A stretch of 64,000 nt of DNA, from the NCBI GenBank assembly GCA_029215795.1, contig JARDYH010000007.1, positions 101,757,263 to 101,821,262 on the forward strand, read 5' to 3'. The notes under the pieces are model-generated. The model worked only from the letters and a program-made list of their open reading frames with translations, was not told where the DNA came from and did not search any database. Position numbers and translations under genes: made by a program. The number at the start of each line of letters is the position of its first letter. Positions within the stretch are counted from its first letter, which is position 1. Below are positions 21,742 through 31,869 of this stretch, one piece after another. Origin of the DNA: Anniella stebbinsi. Lineage: Eukaryota; Chordata; Lepidosauria; Squamata; Anniellidae.

Positions 21742-24700
21742 CTTATTTATTTATTTTATTTTATTTATTTCATTTCTAACCCGCCTCTCCATCCAGATCG
21801 AGGCAGGGAACAACAATAAATATAAATATAAAAACAATAAAATAAATAAACCATTAAAACAGATAAAAACAAATACATTATTAAAAACATCTTAAAATTA
21901 AACTGGGTAGGCCTGCTGGAAGAGAGCAGTCTTCACGGCTTTCTTAAATTCCAGAAGACTGTTGACGAGTTTCCTCCGGCAGTTCATACCACAGTCTGGG
22001 AGCGGCAGAAGAGAAGGTCCTCTGGGTAACACTCGTCAGCCTAGTTCTGGCTGACTGGAGTAAATTCTTCCCAGAGGACCTGAGTGTGTGGGGTGGATTA
22101 TACGGGAGAATGCGATCACGCAGGTAACCTGGACCCAAACCATGTAGGGCTTTAAAGGTAATAAACAACACTTTATACATCGCCCGGAAACTAATGGGCA
22201 GCCAATGGAATGATTTTAAGATTGGTGTACCGGTGACCAACCTGGTTGCCACATTTTGAACTAACTGAAGTTTCCGGACTAGGCACAAAGGTAGCCCTAT
22301 GTACAGCACATTGCAGAAGTCGAACCTCGAAGTTACCAGTGAGTGCACTACCATCTTTAGGTCTTCCAACTCTAGGAAGGGGCGCAGCTGGCGTATCAGC
22401 CAAAGCTGATAGTAGGCACTCCTGGCCGTCGCATCAATCTGAGCTGTCATTTGGAGTGACGGATCCAGGAGTACCCCCAAGCTGCGAACACAGTCTTTCG
22501 GGGGGGTGTAGCCCCATCCAGAACTGGTTGACACACCTCCAAACCCAGGTTGGGGCCTTTGACAGCAAGCACCTCTGTCTTGTCTGGATTCAGCTTCAGT
22601 TTGTTTTTCCTCATCCAGCCCGCCTCCAAGCATTCATTCAGAGGAGACACATTATCCTTAGCTGACAATGTTGTCGAAGGCATAGATAAATATATTTGGG
22701 TGTCATCAGCATACTGATAGCACCCCGCCCCATGCCTCTGGATGATCTCTCCCAGCGGTTTCATATAAATGTTAAACAGCTTTGGGAAAAGGATGGCACC
22801 TTGTGGTACACCACATAGCAACTCCTTCTTTGAAAAGCAGCTATCCCCAACCATCACCATCTGGAACCTGCCCGAAAGATAGGATCGGAACCACTGAAGC
22901 ACAGTGCCCCCGATTCCCAATCCCCTCAGGTGTTCCAGAAGGATACCATGGTCGATGGTATTGAAAGCCGCTGAGAAGTCCAGGAGTACCAACAGGGACA
23001 CACTCCCCCTGTCAATACTCAGGCGTAGATCATCCACTAAGGCGACCATAGTGGTCTCAACTCTGTATCCTGCCCTGAAGCCGGTTTGAAATGGGTCTAG
23101 AAAATCTGTATCATCCAAAACTGCTTGGAGTTGAGAGGCAACTGCCCTCTCGGATCACCTTGCCCAAAAACGGAAGATTTGATACTGGTCTGTAGTTATT
23201 AAGGTCCAGGGGATCCAGGGACGGCTTTTTTAGAAGCGGCCGTACTACTGCTTCTTTTAAACATGTTGGAAAACTCCCCTCCCTGAGAGATGCATTAATA
23301 ATATGTTGTAGATGTGATCGAACTGCATCTCCTCCCTGGACGACAAGCCAAGAAGGTCAGGGATCGAGAGGGCAAGTCGTCCTCCTCACTTGTCCAAGCA
23401 GCTTGTCCACATCCTCAGTACTCATCAACTGAAACTGATCCAGTGTAATTCCACTTGCGGAGTTACTGGACACTCCATTGTCAGCTTCTGCTATAATGAT
23501 GGCATCTAAGTCGGCTCTTATCCGAGAGATTTTATCTGTGAAATGGTCATTAAAGGCATCACAGCGAACTGCCGAAGGCTGTAAAATCGGGTTCAGGCGG
23601 GAAGGTGCCTAGGTTAGACCCCTCACCACCCTGAACAGTTCTGCTGGATGCGAATTCGCAGACGCAATGCGTGCAGAGAAGAAAGCTTTCTTCGCTGCAC
23701 GTATTGCCACCCCATAGAAATGAAGATGTTCTCTATGTCGTGTCTTGTCAGATATAAGTTGAGTTTTCCATCATCATCGCTCCAGTCGTTGTCCTTCTCG
23801 CTTCAACTCCCTGAGTTATTCAGTACACCAAGGTGTCCGCATTAGGAGCGGGTCGGAGAGGACGTTTGGGGGTGATTGTGTAGATAGCCCTAGTTAGATC
23901 TTGATCTTGATCGTGTCGATAGCCCTAGTTAGATCTTGTTAACCAGGGCTTCTACAGGATCGTCGACGATACCAGCCATAGAACCCTCTAAGGCTTTCTG
24001 AAATCCAAGAGGATCCATTAGCCTTCGAGGGTGGACCATCTTAATTGGTCCGCCACCCCTGCAGGGGTGGGTGGTAGCCGTGATACTAACCCTGACCAGA
24101 AAATGGTCTGTCCATGACAACACGGAGGTATTTAGCACCTCTGCCCACAGATCTGTCTGTTCGGAACTGAAAACAGCATCGAGAGTGTGACCTGCTGAAT
24201 GTGTAGGTCCAGAGACCAACTGGGATAGGCCCATGTTTGTCATGGATGCCATGAACTCCCGAGCTGCACCTGACAAACTGGTCCCGAATGGGATGTTGAA
24301 GTCGCCCAGAACCAAAAGCCTGGGCGAATCCAACACCAGCTCCGAGATCAGTTCCGTGAGCTCGGCCAGGGAGTCTGATAGGCAGCGGGGTGGCTGGTAC
24401 ACTAACAGAATCCCTAGTCTATCCCTGGTCTTCAGACTCAGGTACACACACTCAATGTGATTCAATTCACGGACAGGAAGTCTGGTCAGGTTAAGATTAT
24501 CCTTGTAGACCACAGCTACTATGCCCCCCCCACCCCCTTTCCCTCACCTGCTTACTGACACAGTACCCAGCTGGGAGGGCCTGGACCCATGTCGGGCCAC
24601 TGTCATCTCCCAGCCAGGTCTCTGTGAAACATGCTTTGCATCTATCAGCTGCAACATAGGCTATACCAGTGACTCTCTCAGAATCTAGTGGAGGGAATTC

Positions 24701-24780
24701 AAGTGATACATGAGCACCTTCTATTTTGAGATGTATAGAGCAGATGACTAAAAAATTCAAGCCCCTCTAGTGTGTCCCAG
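21742..24780 (-). mobile_element. Nearly full-length L2-clade non-LTR retrotransposon
   Basis: On the minus strand the order is as follows. AP endonuclease: 24497-24760, with ETWLGDD; then 23929-24513, with LNLTRLPVRELN, LLVLGDFNIPFG and WTDHFLVRVSI. Linker: 23130-23928, broken by several shifts. Reverse transcriptase: 22447-23118, with QTGFRAGYRVETTMVALVDD, LDFSAAFNTIDHG, GVPQGAILFPKLFNIY and the catalytic box YADDTQ. C-terminal domain: 21944-22633, with SLGVLLDPSLQMTAQIDA and FCNVLYIGLPL. The 3' UTR ends in an (aaat)n tail near 21742. Frameshifts fall at homopolymers (G7 at 22500-22506; the C run near 24522-24535). It lies antisense to WARS2's reading direction only in the sense of being a separate unit; both are on the minus strand, so it is carried sense-oriented in the intron. 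Confidence 0.93.
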
Positions 24781-25200
24781 CATGCACTTTTGAAATCAAT
24801 AATCTAACAAATGGACTGATGGAAATTTACAGTAGTTCATGTTCAGTTCAGCTACTTTAATTCAAAAAATTACTAATTTTAATTCACTAGGATAGTGTCA
24901 CACTGGAATAACAAAACCAGGCTCTGTGAGACTCTGTTTCACTTCCAAACTGAAATGCACTTAATTACCCAACTTTGGTATTAGAAGGAACAAGTGGAGA
25001 CTCACAATAAAATTACACAGTGTATCCCAACCATACCAGCAAGCCTCGAAAAGGAGCTCCATTTGGAGCTCATGGCAGACAGGTAGTTTTTTAGGAATAG
25101 GAAAAGAGACACCTTTTTTCTTTCTTATCCTCCTGAAACTTTCCCCTATCCATCTATAAGGTTTTAAAGGGCTCAGTCTTGGGGCTGGTTGCCAGCCAGC
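24781..25200. other. Unannotated intronic sequence
   Basis: Nothing recognised except a small palindrome gagctccatttggagctc (25048-25065). Confidence 0.4.
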
Positions 25201-25204
25201 CTTA

Positions 25205-25640
25205 ATTGAAATGTATTTGTTTTATACCACTTTTCTAAAAAGTTAAAGTAGTGTACCCCCAACCAAAAAATACAAAGTAAAACTATATTTTAATACAGGA
25301 AAGAAACCTCTGAAAAACATTGTTTTGCTCAAAGGCATGATGAAACAGAAGAATTTTTCAACACTTTCAAAAAAGACAATAGAAGAAACTTTCCATATCC
25401 TTTCCTGTGAAAAGGTTCCACAATTTGGGGGCTTTTGTTGAAAGCATTCAGCCCCTAGCCACTTTTGTTCAAACCTGTTAAACAGATTGCAAAGACAGCA
25501 AGGCCAACTGACCTGATCTCAGTGAGAGAGCAGATTTATATGGAGATAATGTATGACAGTCACAGCCCAAGCAAGGCTTTAAAACTAGCACCCTGAATTG
25601 GGCCCAGGAGGACCCAGATAACCATTGTAACTGAACACAG
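25205..25640 (-). mobile_element. Old L2-like LINE 3' region
   Basis: The plus strand shows the complement of an L2 3' end: 'ataccacttttctaaaaag' near 25220, then an AT-rich UTR. 'ggctttaaaactagcaccct' and 'gaattgggcccaggaggacc' follow (25577-25616), the complement of the region encoding the late C-terminal domain. It is heavily decayed. Confidence 0.55.
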
Positions 25641-26625
25641 ACTTGATTGAACGCATATATGCTCCGAATACCTACTATCAAAGAAACTAGACTGTCCCCT
25701 CATCCCCCCATGTATCACTAGCTCTCCAGTGGAAACAAATAGGAGAAAAAGTAATATAAAATGCATCAAACCTTATTCATGCTGCCGTCCATGCATGTAT
25801 GTAAGGCGGAGTTTTGAAAAGGGGAGCGAGCTTGTTCCACACTGGCAGATCCCCCTAGTGATGGCAAAACCCTGATCATGCAGAATTCTATATCACAAGC
25901 GGAACCTATGCACCATAGAGCAAGTTCCCCTCGTCAGATGTTTCCACATACACATGGAAGGTGAGACCAGTGGAGGCATGCCAGCCCTGATCTCCCCTTC
26001 TAACGATTATATTGTTGTATTGTACTTTACTTGTAAGCGAACATGGAAAGATTTGTATCATAAAATATGGGGATTAAAAATATAGAAAACCATTATAATA
26101 AATAACAAATAGAAAGCAATGTCTTAGCTAATGCTTTCAAGTTGGGGTATTTAAGCCCCTTGTTTCTGTCAATATTGCATAGTCTAGTCCAATAAGCTTC
26201 ACCAGCTCCTCCATTTAAGTGTCCGCCAAAGAGCAAACTCTCAGAATCAACAGTGATTTATATAGATAGATAATTGCCTTGCAATGAAGTTCATTTTGTA
26301 AAAATCCTAGTGGCCAATAACAGTTTCTGCAATTTATAGTGAACAGGGTGGCACTCAGTCTTTGTTTTATGAGTGGACTGAGAGAGAAAGTAACAGGAAA
26401 GTGGACTACAGTCTTTCAGTCACAGGGACAGGGTGCTGAACAGATGAAAATAAAAGTAAGAGAAAGGATGCTCTGGCATTCAGAGGCACCAAAGGTAGCT
26501 TTGCCAATCCCATAATAACTTACATCATTGAACACTCTTCCATAAAATAACATAAAATATACCTGCATGTAGAAAACTAGTATGTCAGGGAAGACTACAA
26601 CTCTTTATTTCTTGCCTTGTGTATC
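25641..26625. other. Unannotated intronic sequence
   Basis: No recognised repeats or exons. Confidence 0.4.
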
Positions 26626-26629
26626 ATTA

Positions 26630-26660
26630 TACATACACATACATACACACACACACACAC
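26630..26660 (+). repeat. (CA)n microsatellite
   Basis: TACA/CACA units passing into perfect CA repeats. Confidence 0.92.
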
Positions 26661-26694
26661 TGACTTCCAGGTACCAAAACCACTTTTATTAGTT

Positions 26695-26800
26695 TCCAGA
26701 GGGGTAGCTGTGTGAGTCTGCTGCAGCAGAAACAACAAATATTCTTGTCGCACCTTAAAGACTAACAAACATATGATGGCAAAAGTTTGTTAGTCTTTAA
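26695..26800 (+). mobile_element. Dispersed reptilian repeat ('caccttaaagactaac' type)
   Basis: Contains the blocks 'gggtagctgtgtgagtctg', then 'gcagcagaaacaacaaatat', then 'gcaccttaaagactaacaaa', then 'tttgttagtctttaatatgc'. I recognise this block order as a widespread interspersed repeat of reptile genomes but cannot name its class with certainty. The last block is the inverse of the previous one. Confidence 0.5.
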
Positions 26801-26814
26801 TATGCCATAAGTGT

Positions 26815-26990
26815 CTTGTTTCCTTTATTTATTAGCTACATGTTATCCCATCCTTGTACCGAGGAGCTCAGAACAAGCATTCATTATCCCCCCCCCTTTT
26901 TTTTTTAATCCTCATAACAAAAGTCCCCCAGCTAGCCACGATACTTATCGGGCATTTGAATCCACTCACTCTAACCGTTAGGCCAGACTA
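26815..26990. mobile_element. Old MIR/tRNA-like interspersed repeat
   Basis: 'tttatttattagctacatgt', then 'ggagctcagaacaagcatt', 'atcctcataacaa', 'gggcatttgaatccactcac' and 'tctaaccgttaggcca' is the block order of an amniote interspersed repeat. Its end looks like a degraded tRNA T arm. It directly abuts the WARS2 CpG island. Confidence 0.45.
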
Positions 26991-27260
26991 GTTCCCAGCT
27001 GAGCCACCCCTCAGCCAGGGAATCAAGCAGTTCAGGGCAGAAAAAGAAAACAATGAAATGGCCCCATAGGGCAAGCAACGCGAACAAGGCGAGGTGGAGG
27101 CGAACTGCCGGGGGGCAGGGAGACCCCCGAGGCGCCACGGCCACGTTAGCCTGCCCTCTCGCTGAAGGAGACCGAGGACCCCGCGGGGCTTCCGCCGCAC
27201 CAGGCAAGGCGACGGGACTGCGAGCCAAGGCGCCATTTCCCCTCTTCGAGGGGGTCGCCT

Positions 27261-27288
27261 CTCCCCACCCCTCCCCACCCCTCCCCAC
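27261..27288 (-). repeat. G-rich tandem decamer just inside WARS2 intron 1
   Basis: Nearly three copies of ctccccaccc on the plus strand. The minus (RNA-like) strand has at least five G4 runs separated by single bases, a strong G-quadruplex candidate about 20-45 nt after the exon 1 donor. Confidence 0.75.
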
Positions 27289-27306
27289 GCCGAGGCTCCG
27301 GGATAC

Positions 27307-27354
27307 CTGCGCCAGGTGAAGCGTCCGGATGGAGGAAGTGCTGGGCGCCGCCAT
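27307..27354 (-). CDS. WARS2: WARS2 exon 1: start codon and mitochondrial presequence
   Basis: Encodes MAAPSTSSIRTLHLAQ in 48 bp, ending in a canonical donor CAG|GTATCC (27307/27306). Phase 0 joins it in frame to exon 2 (KGLKRIFSG). The peptide has Ser/Thr, one Arg, one His and no acidic residue, as expected for a matrix-targeting presequence. Human WARS2 likewise has a short, poorly conserved exon 1 ahead of the [10 protein letters not shown] block. The assignment rests on the CpG island, start context (AAG ATG GCG), donor site and phase match rather than on sequence identity. Without an mRNA, an alternative upstream first exon cannot be excluded. The frame runs on into the intron to 26971, which I regard as read-through, not coding. 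Confidence 0.8.
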
Positions 27355-27357
27355 CTT
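27347..27357 (-). promoter_or_regulatory. YY1-type motif over the start codon
   Basis: The minus strand reads AAGATGGCGGC, matching the YY1 consensus that often overlaps the initiator ATG of housekeeping genes. The ATG of the motif is the proposed WARS2 start codon. Confidence 0.7.
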
Positions 27358-27391
27358 GGAAGGAGATGGGAAAGGAGCGTGTGATGAGGTC

Positions 27392-27402
27392 GCGCCTGCG
27401 CA
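27392..27402. promoter_or_regulatory. NRF1-type motif
   Basis: GCGCCTGCGCA on the plus strand (TGCGCAGGCGC on the minus strand), 38 bp upstream of the WARS2 ATG. NRF1 (nuclear respiratory factor 1) binds this motif in many nuclear genes for mitochondrial proteins, so both position and gene fit. Confidence 0.72.
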
Positions 27403-27569
27403 CTGAAGCGGCCGGCACTCAGCCCGGCTTCCTCACCACGGAAAGCGCTTCTGTACGTTAAAGCAGATGGGCGGGAACGCCTGTGAGGAAGCGGCGTTTT
27501 CCATACGGGGTTGTTTCCGTAGTCTCCCTTTCAACGCTTTTGTTTGGTATTAATGGTACAGCGCCTGGT

Positions 27570-27682
27570 GTCATTATGATAAATATCAATTCATCATGAC
27601 GAATGGGACCTGCAATAAAATGTTGCAGAGTGGAGTGCTGCTCCTGTTTCACTCCACACTGCAACATTTTATTGCAGGGCCC
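27570..27682. repeat. Two hairpins upstream of WARS2; the larger has AATAAA in both arms
   Basis: Hairpin 1: gtcattatga (27570-27579) pairs with 27591-27600 with one mismatch. Hairpin 2: 33-nt arms 27605-27637 and 27650-27682 pair at 31 of 33 positions around a 12-nt loop. Each arm contains CAATAAAATG or its complement, giving AATAAA on the plus strand (27614-27619) and on the minus strand (27673-27668). Possible origins are a small MITE or a structured terminator. Confidence 0.8.
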
Positions 27683-27805
27683 ATACGTCCCAGCCAGCCA
27701 GGCCCTTTTTCAGGGTACTCCAGTCTTTCCCTTCCCCCTTTCCAAAGGTCAGTCAGCATCCATTCAGTGACTACCAAGCATGCACTGTCCGCATCAGGCT
27801 GTTTT

Positions 27806-28945
27806 TGTTTGTTTATTGCATTTTTATACCGCCCAATAGCCAAAGCTGTCTGAGGGGGGTTACAAAAATTAAAAACCATAAAAACCATTTAAAATATAAA
27901 ATAACAGTATAAAAATGCAAGCAGGATAAAACCAAGCAGCAATGCAAAAAGTAATGCCAATTTAAAATACAGATTTAAAACAGCGAAGTTAAAAATTAAA
28001 CTGATAAACTAAAAAATACTGTGAAAATAAAAAGGTCTTCACCTTGGTGCCAGGTGAACCTCTCTCGGGAGCTCATTCCACAGCCCTGGTGCCACAGCAG
28101 AGAAGGCCATCGTGGTGGCCACCTGCCTCACTTCCTTTGGCAGGGGTGATGACTCCCAAGAGGAGAGCAATTATAGTTCGGCCCGGTGCGCCCTTGCCCA
28201 ATTAAACACACAGGGTGGGAGGAAACAGTTTAATCGATTCATTCCTATGTCTGCAGCCATGGAATGCTACAACAGTCTCTTAGGTCTCCATTCCTGAACA
28301 AAGGAAGGCAGAACTTTTCACACTTTTTGATTCTTAAGCTATTTCATTGGCTAGCATTGTCACATGTTAACAGAACATGAATATCACTTCTAACAAACTA
28401 GCTTACTGATTTGAGTAAGTATGTACATATATCACAGAATAAGCAACTGCTGATTGGATAAAAGTCAGTTCTTTGTTTCTTCACAGGAGGCTCAAAACTC
28501 TATCAAGGAATGCATTTCTACCACATACACAGACCCTTTTGCCCCCCCCCCCTTTGCTCTGTGCTGTCTTCACTATCTCATAGAGAAGAGCAGGGGAGGG
28601 GGAGTAAATCCCTAGCTGTTCTGCTTGGCATCAGGGGTTCATGGAGAAGGACCCTAGAGGATGATCTTTGTGCCTGCGCAGATATATATGGGAGGAGGCG
28701 TTCCTTCAGATAACCTGGCCCAAGTCGTTTAGGGCTTTGAATGATAATACTAGCACTTTGGATCGGGCCCGGACCTGGACCAGCAACCAGCGAAGCTGGA
28801 AAAGGACTAGTGTAATATGGTCTCGTTGGCCAATCCCCGTTAACAGTCTGGCTGCCCTGATTTGTACCAGTTGAAGTTTCCGGACTGTTTTCAAAGGCAG
28901 CCCCACGTATAATGCATTGCAATAATCCATTGCAGTTTTGGGTGT
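27806..28945 (-). mobile_element. L2-clade LINE, 5'-truncated and split by an LTR
   Basis: The 3' end near 27810-27850 shows the complement of the L2 tail (ttttataccgcccaatagcc). The body continues to 28146, is interrupted, and resumes at 28634. The minus-strand frame 28706-29059 encodes 'CNALYVGLPLKTVRKLQLVQ' and 'AARLLTGIGQRDHIT' up to about 28935. The interruption is the LTR at 28147-28633. Confidence 0.88.
28147..28633. mobile_element. Solo-LTR candidate nested in L2
   Basis: 487 bp starting TGATG and ending CATCA (inverted termini TG...CA), flanked by GGGG on both sides (28143-28146 and 28634-28637), a 4-bp target duplication. Removing it restores continuous L2 sequence. It contains CCAAT-like (cattggct, 28334-28341) and TATA-like (ggataaaag, ~28457) motifs and an ATTAAA (28201). 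No internal retroviral region is present, so it is probably an LTR-LTR recombination product; a 4-bp duplication suits gammaretrovirus-type ERVs. Orientation is undecided. Confidence 0.62.
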
Positions 28946-29960
28946 TCCCACCTGGGATTTCCCCCTAAAGATGTTCTTTTCTTTTAATTTGACAAAAGTT
29001 AGAGTTTCCCTGAGTTTACTGATATCTCCCGTGTGAGTGTGTCTGTGTGTGTGTTGCACCTTTAGCTACATAAGGACTCACTCGCAAGAGAGTGTATTAG
29101 TATAATTCTTTTGTGTTGAAAAGCTGTCTTGTGGCTTCAGGAAGACCCACAAATTTATTATAGCATAATCAGCTTTGGTCAACTAGCCTCTAGTGCCAAA
29201 GTAACTTACCCACCACGATATGAGCCGGGGTGGTGGTGGTGTCATTCTGCCCCCAGAAGCAAAATGAGTTGGGCCAGTTGCGGGGGGAGCGATAAAGCGT
29301 GCTTTCCCCTCATCCACTCCAATTGGGGCCTTAGGTGCACACCCTAATGAAATGAGCTGCGCACGCCTATGTATATAGGATATACGATATAGTACTAGGT
29401 GCTATACAATTTTAAAACTTATGGAATTATTGCAATGCTTACTGAAGTTACAATGCCAAAAAGCTTCATATACAAAACAAAAATACTATCATTAGTAATT
29501 AATCATGTTACTAATAATATAATAGTTTTTAATAATAATAATCCCATATTGCAGATGAGGGGATTTGAGACTGAGAGATAGAGGCTTGCCTAAAGCCTTA
29601 ACAGGAGCATTGCTAAGTACTTAATATATTTGGGACCCAGGCCCCTAGGACACAAATCTGCATTTAGTTTGCATATGCTAATATATATTTATATATGCAA
29701 ATTTAGAAGTAATTACTAGAATTTATATTTCACCAAAGGCAAAGCCAACCAATTAATTTCTCATCCAAACTGCCTCAAATAAAACAAATTCAATCAATTT
29801 ACATTCATTCCTAAAACTGAATGTTAATTGCAAATTAACAATTAATTTGCAATCTATCCCTATCACATCTCCCTCTCCCTCCCCACTCCCAGGAGTAAAA
29901 TTGACCTCACCTCATGCAGTTGATCTTAGAGGAAAGCCTTCCATTGGCACCAATGAATTT
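28946..29960. other. Unannotated 5' flank
   Basis: (TG)n patch at 29033-29054. Small AT-rich hairpins occur at 29671-29702 (TTTGCATAT...ATATGCAAA, each arm with an octamer-like core) and at 29822-29860. No repeat family or gene recognised. Confidence 0.4.
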
Positions 29961-29969
29961 TTCCTAAGG

Positions 29970-30575
29970 TTAATGTCATAATTCAAGGATGCCTCTTAGA
30001 AATGTCCAGGTTCAAGGTCAATAATCCAGTCCGTCAGTCAAAAGCCAAAGATGCTGCTGAAGTCCACATAACAGTAGTAGAATCCACAACATGTTGAATC
30101 ATAGTCAGGAAAGCGGTCCACAGGGTCAGGATACATCCGGGCAAGTCCAAGGTTTCAGGAACACACAAGAGAATAGTCAGGTCAGAATCCAAGCTTGAAT
30201 CAAAGGCACAGAGCTAAAACACACAGAGCACAAATGTACAGAGCAAGGCACAGACATCCAAGACAATCATTACTTCTGAGCTCTGGCCAGACTTTTATGG
30301 GATGCAGATTAATTAGCAATTAACAAGCTTCTATGGAGTGCCATGCCCCAAACACTCCCCAGCTCAGCTGCTCCTTATCTCTCTCATTAACTGATTCACA
30401 ACACTTAATTGCCAAGTGAAGTGGGGGGTTGGGGGATGTTCCAGCAAGTTGTTGGGGGAGAGTCTAACCCTCCTCTCCCAGGCTGCAAAGCCCTTGAAAA
30501 TCACCATCTGTGTGGCATTTCAGCTAAGGTATTTTCCCCTCTTCAAATTTTGACCCAGGACTAGTAACACACCCC
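29970..30575 (-). mobile_element. Possible LTR, degenerate
   Basis: Starts TGTCATAATTC (29976) and ends near AGTAACACA (30566-30574), i.e. TGT...ACA. On the minus strand a TATA-like CCCATAAAAG lies at about 30296-30305. Repetitive 'tcc-aag-gtc' wording across 30005-30200 resembles squamate Ty3/gypsy LTRs. No target duplication could be confirmed, so the call is weak. Confidence 0.33.
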
Positions 30576-30600
30576 TTGATCCCTGATCGTACATCATAGT

Positions 30601-30663
30601 CTTTGATCACCAATTTTGCATGTTTTGTAGTTTTAAAAACATGCAAAACCTGTTTTGGTCAAA
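30601..30663. repeat. Hairpin with 13-bp perfect stem
   Basis: TTTTGCATGTTTT (30614-30626) pairs perfectly with AAAACATGCAAAA (30636-30648) over a 9-nt loop. The pairing partly extends outward (ctttgatcac against ggtcaaag). It is a MITE-like foldback. Confidence 0.65.
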
Positions 30664-31760
30664 GGCAACTGCAGGACAAAAGAAGTAATGGCTCTGTCAG
30701 TCCACCTTCAACTCTTGTCCATCTCTAGCTCTTAAATTACACGCGGTGTGAGTGCCATTTAAATCCCTTGGCTCCATAGGCAAATGTAATTGAACATAAC
30801 CAGTATCTAAATAGTGATGCAAAAATATCTTGTGGTAGAGTCCTTTCTGGATTGTATCACTTCAGATGACGGAAAACACATTTGGATGCTTCTAAAATCA
30901 AAACGAAACTCCTGATCCATAAAAAGTTAGAGAAATTTAGCATAGCCTTCTTTCTGAAATTATCTTTTTCTATAGGAGAACATTCTAACATACAAATCCT
31001 CCACTTGCATTCTGGAGTGGTAATGTCAAGAAAAAGCCAGACTATGTGCTATTACTGCACACTTGAATCAGAGTACAATACAAAGGTTAGACATCCCCAT
31101 ATCTGCACTAAAGGTCTTCCAGAGGAAAACCTCCTAGCATTGTCAATAATTGTCCAGCTGTTCTGTATTTTTCTCCTTAATGGGTTTTCTGCAGTAAGAA
31201 AAAAGACAGAAGAAACTGTGGGAAAACACAGGAGGGTTAAAAGTTGAAGACATTATCAGGACGCCCCACTAAAATTCCATGAATGAGGCAGCATGATAGC
31301 ATGATAAAAGCCTTATCTGGAAGCGGTGTTGTCTTTCTCTCATGAGCTACCTTGGTCTCCCATCTCCAAGCAGCTGCAGAGGGCTTTCTGGCAGATTGTG
31401 GTGGTGGTGATGTGCTCTTCATATCTTAGATCTCAGCTGGGAGGAAATCTTGCAATGGTCCTTTCCTTCTGTATTGACATATCAGTGTCATAAACTCCTG
31501 TTGAACACTGCCACTTATTTATTGATAAACAAAAAGAATGGTGGTCACTGTGTGCCTCCATCCCCTTCCTCATCAGGAAAAGACTTTGGGGGATTTGTGA
31601 GCATATTTGGTAATCTCCTCTGTTCTTGATTGCATATCACTGGTGCAAACAGCTGCAGAGCAATCTTGGACGATCCAAAAGTTAAAGTATGTGTGTGTAT
31701 GTGTGTATTTGGTCCATCACCTGTTTTTTCAATCCATGCAGGGACAGCCTGTCTGAAGTG
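30664..31760. other. Unannotated 5' flank
   Basis: The open frame at 30882-31247 (121 codons) has no recognised domain. Nothing else identified. Confidence 0.4.
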
Positions 31761-31764
31761 GTCG

Positions 31765-31830
31765 ACATAGGCCACCTTGAGTTTCATTTTCCTGGTGGAA
31801 AGGAGGACTACAAATCAGATAAATAAAATC
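31765..31830 (+). mobile_element. LINE 3' tail-like fragment
   Basis: 'aggccaccttgagtttcatt' then 'gaggactacaaatcagataa' and ataaaa. This resembles an L2/CR1-superfamily 3' terminus. Confidence 0.4.
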
Positions 31831-31869
31831 CAATGTGTATGGGTTTCAATATCTGGAGAATTGGCTTTG

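Larger units (their letters stand above)
7090..27306 (-). other. WARS2: WARS2 intron 1 (about 20.2 kb)
   Basis: Bounded by the exon 1 donor (CAG|GTATCC, 27307/27306) and the exon 2 acceptor (7091-7090). Both junctions are phase 0, so the two exons join in frame as AQ-KG. It is filled with the mobile elements and simple repeats listed below. No other exon of the gene was recognised inside it. Confidence 0.85.
27055..27500 (-). promoter_or_regulatory. WARS2: CpG island / WARS2 promoter region
   Basis: Dense in CpG (for example gcgaacaaggcgaggtggag near 27085 and gcggccggcac near 27409) while flanking DNA is CpG-poor. It straddles exon 1 and the first ~250 bp of intron 1. No TATA box lies in the expected place, as is usual for housekeeping CpG-island promoters. 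Transcription for WARS2 is leftward; divergent rightward transcription is possible but not shown. Confidence 0.8.

Noticed and set aside
26971..27354. 127-codon frame starting at the WARS2 ATG
   Set aside because: Only the first 48 bp are exon; the rest is CpG-island intron after a canonical donor, and phase matches exon 2.
27055..27500. Possibility of a second, divergent host gene sharing the CpG island
   Set aside because: No open frame with a start and donor on the plus strand right of the island; only repeats follow from 27.8 kb.
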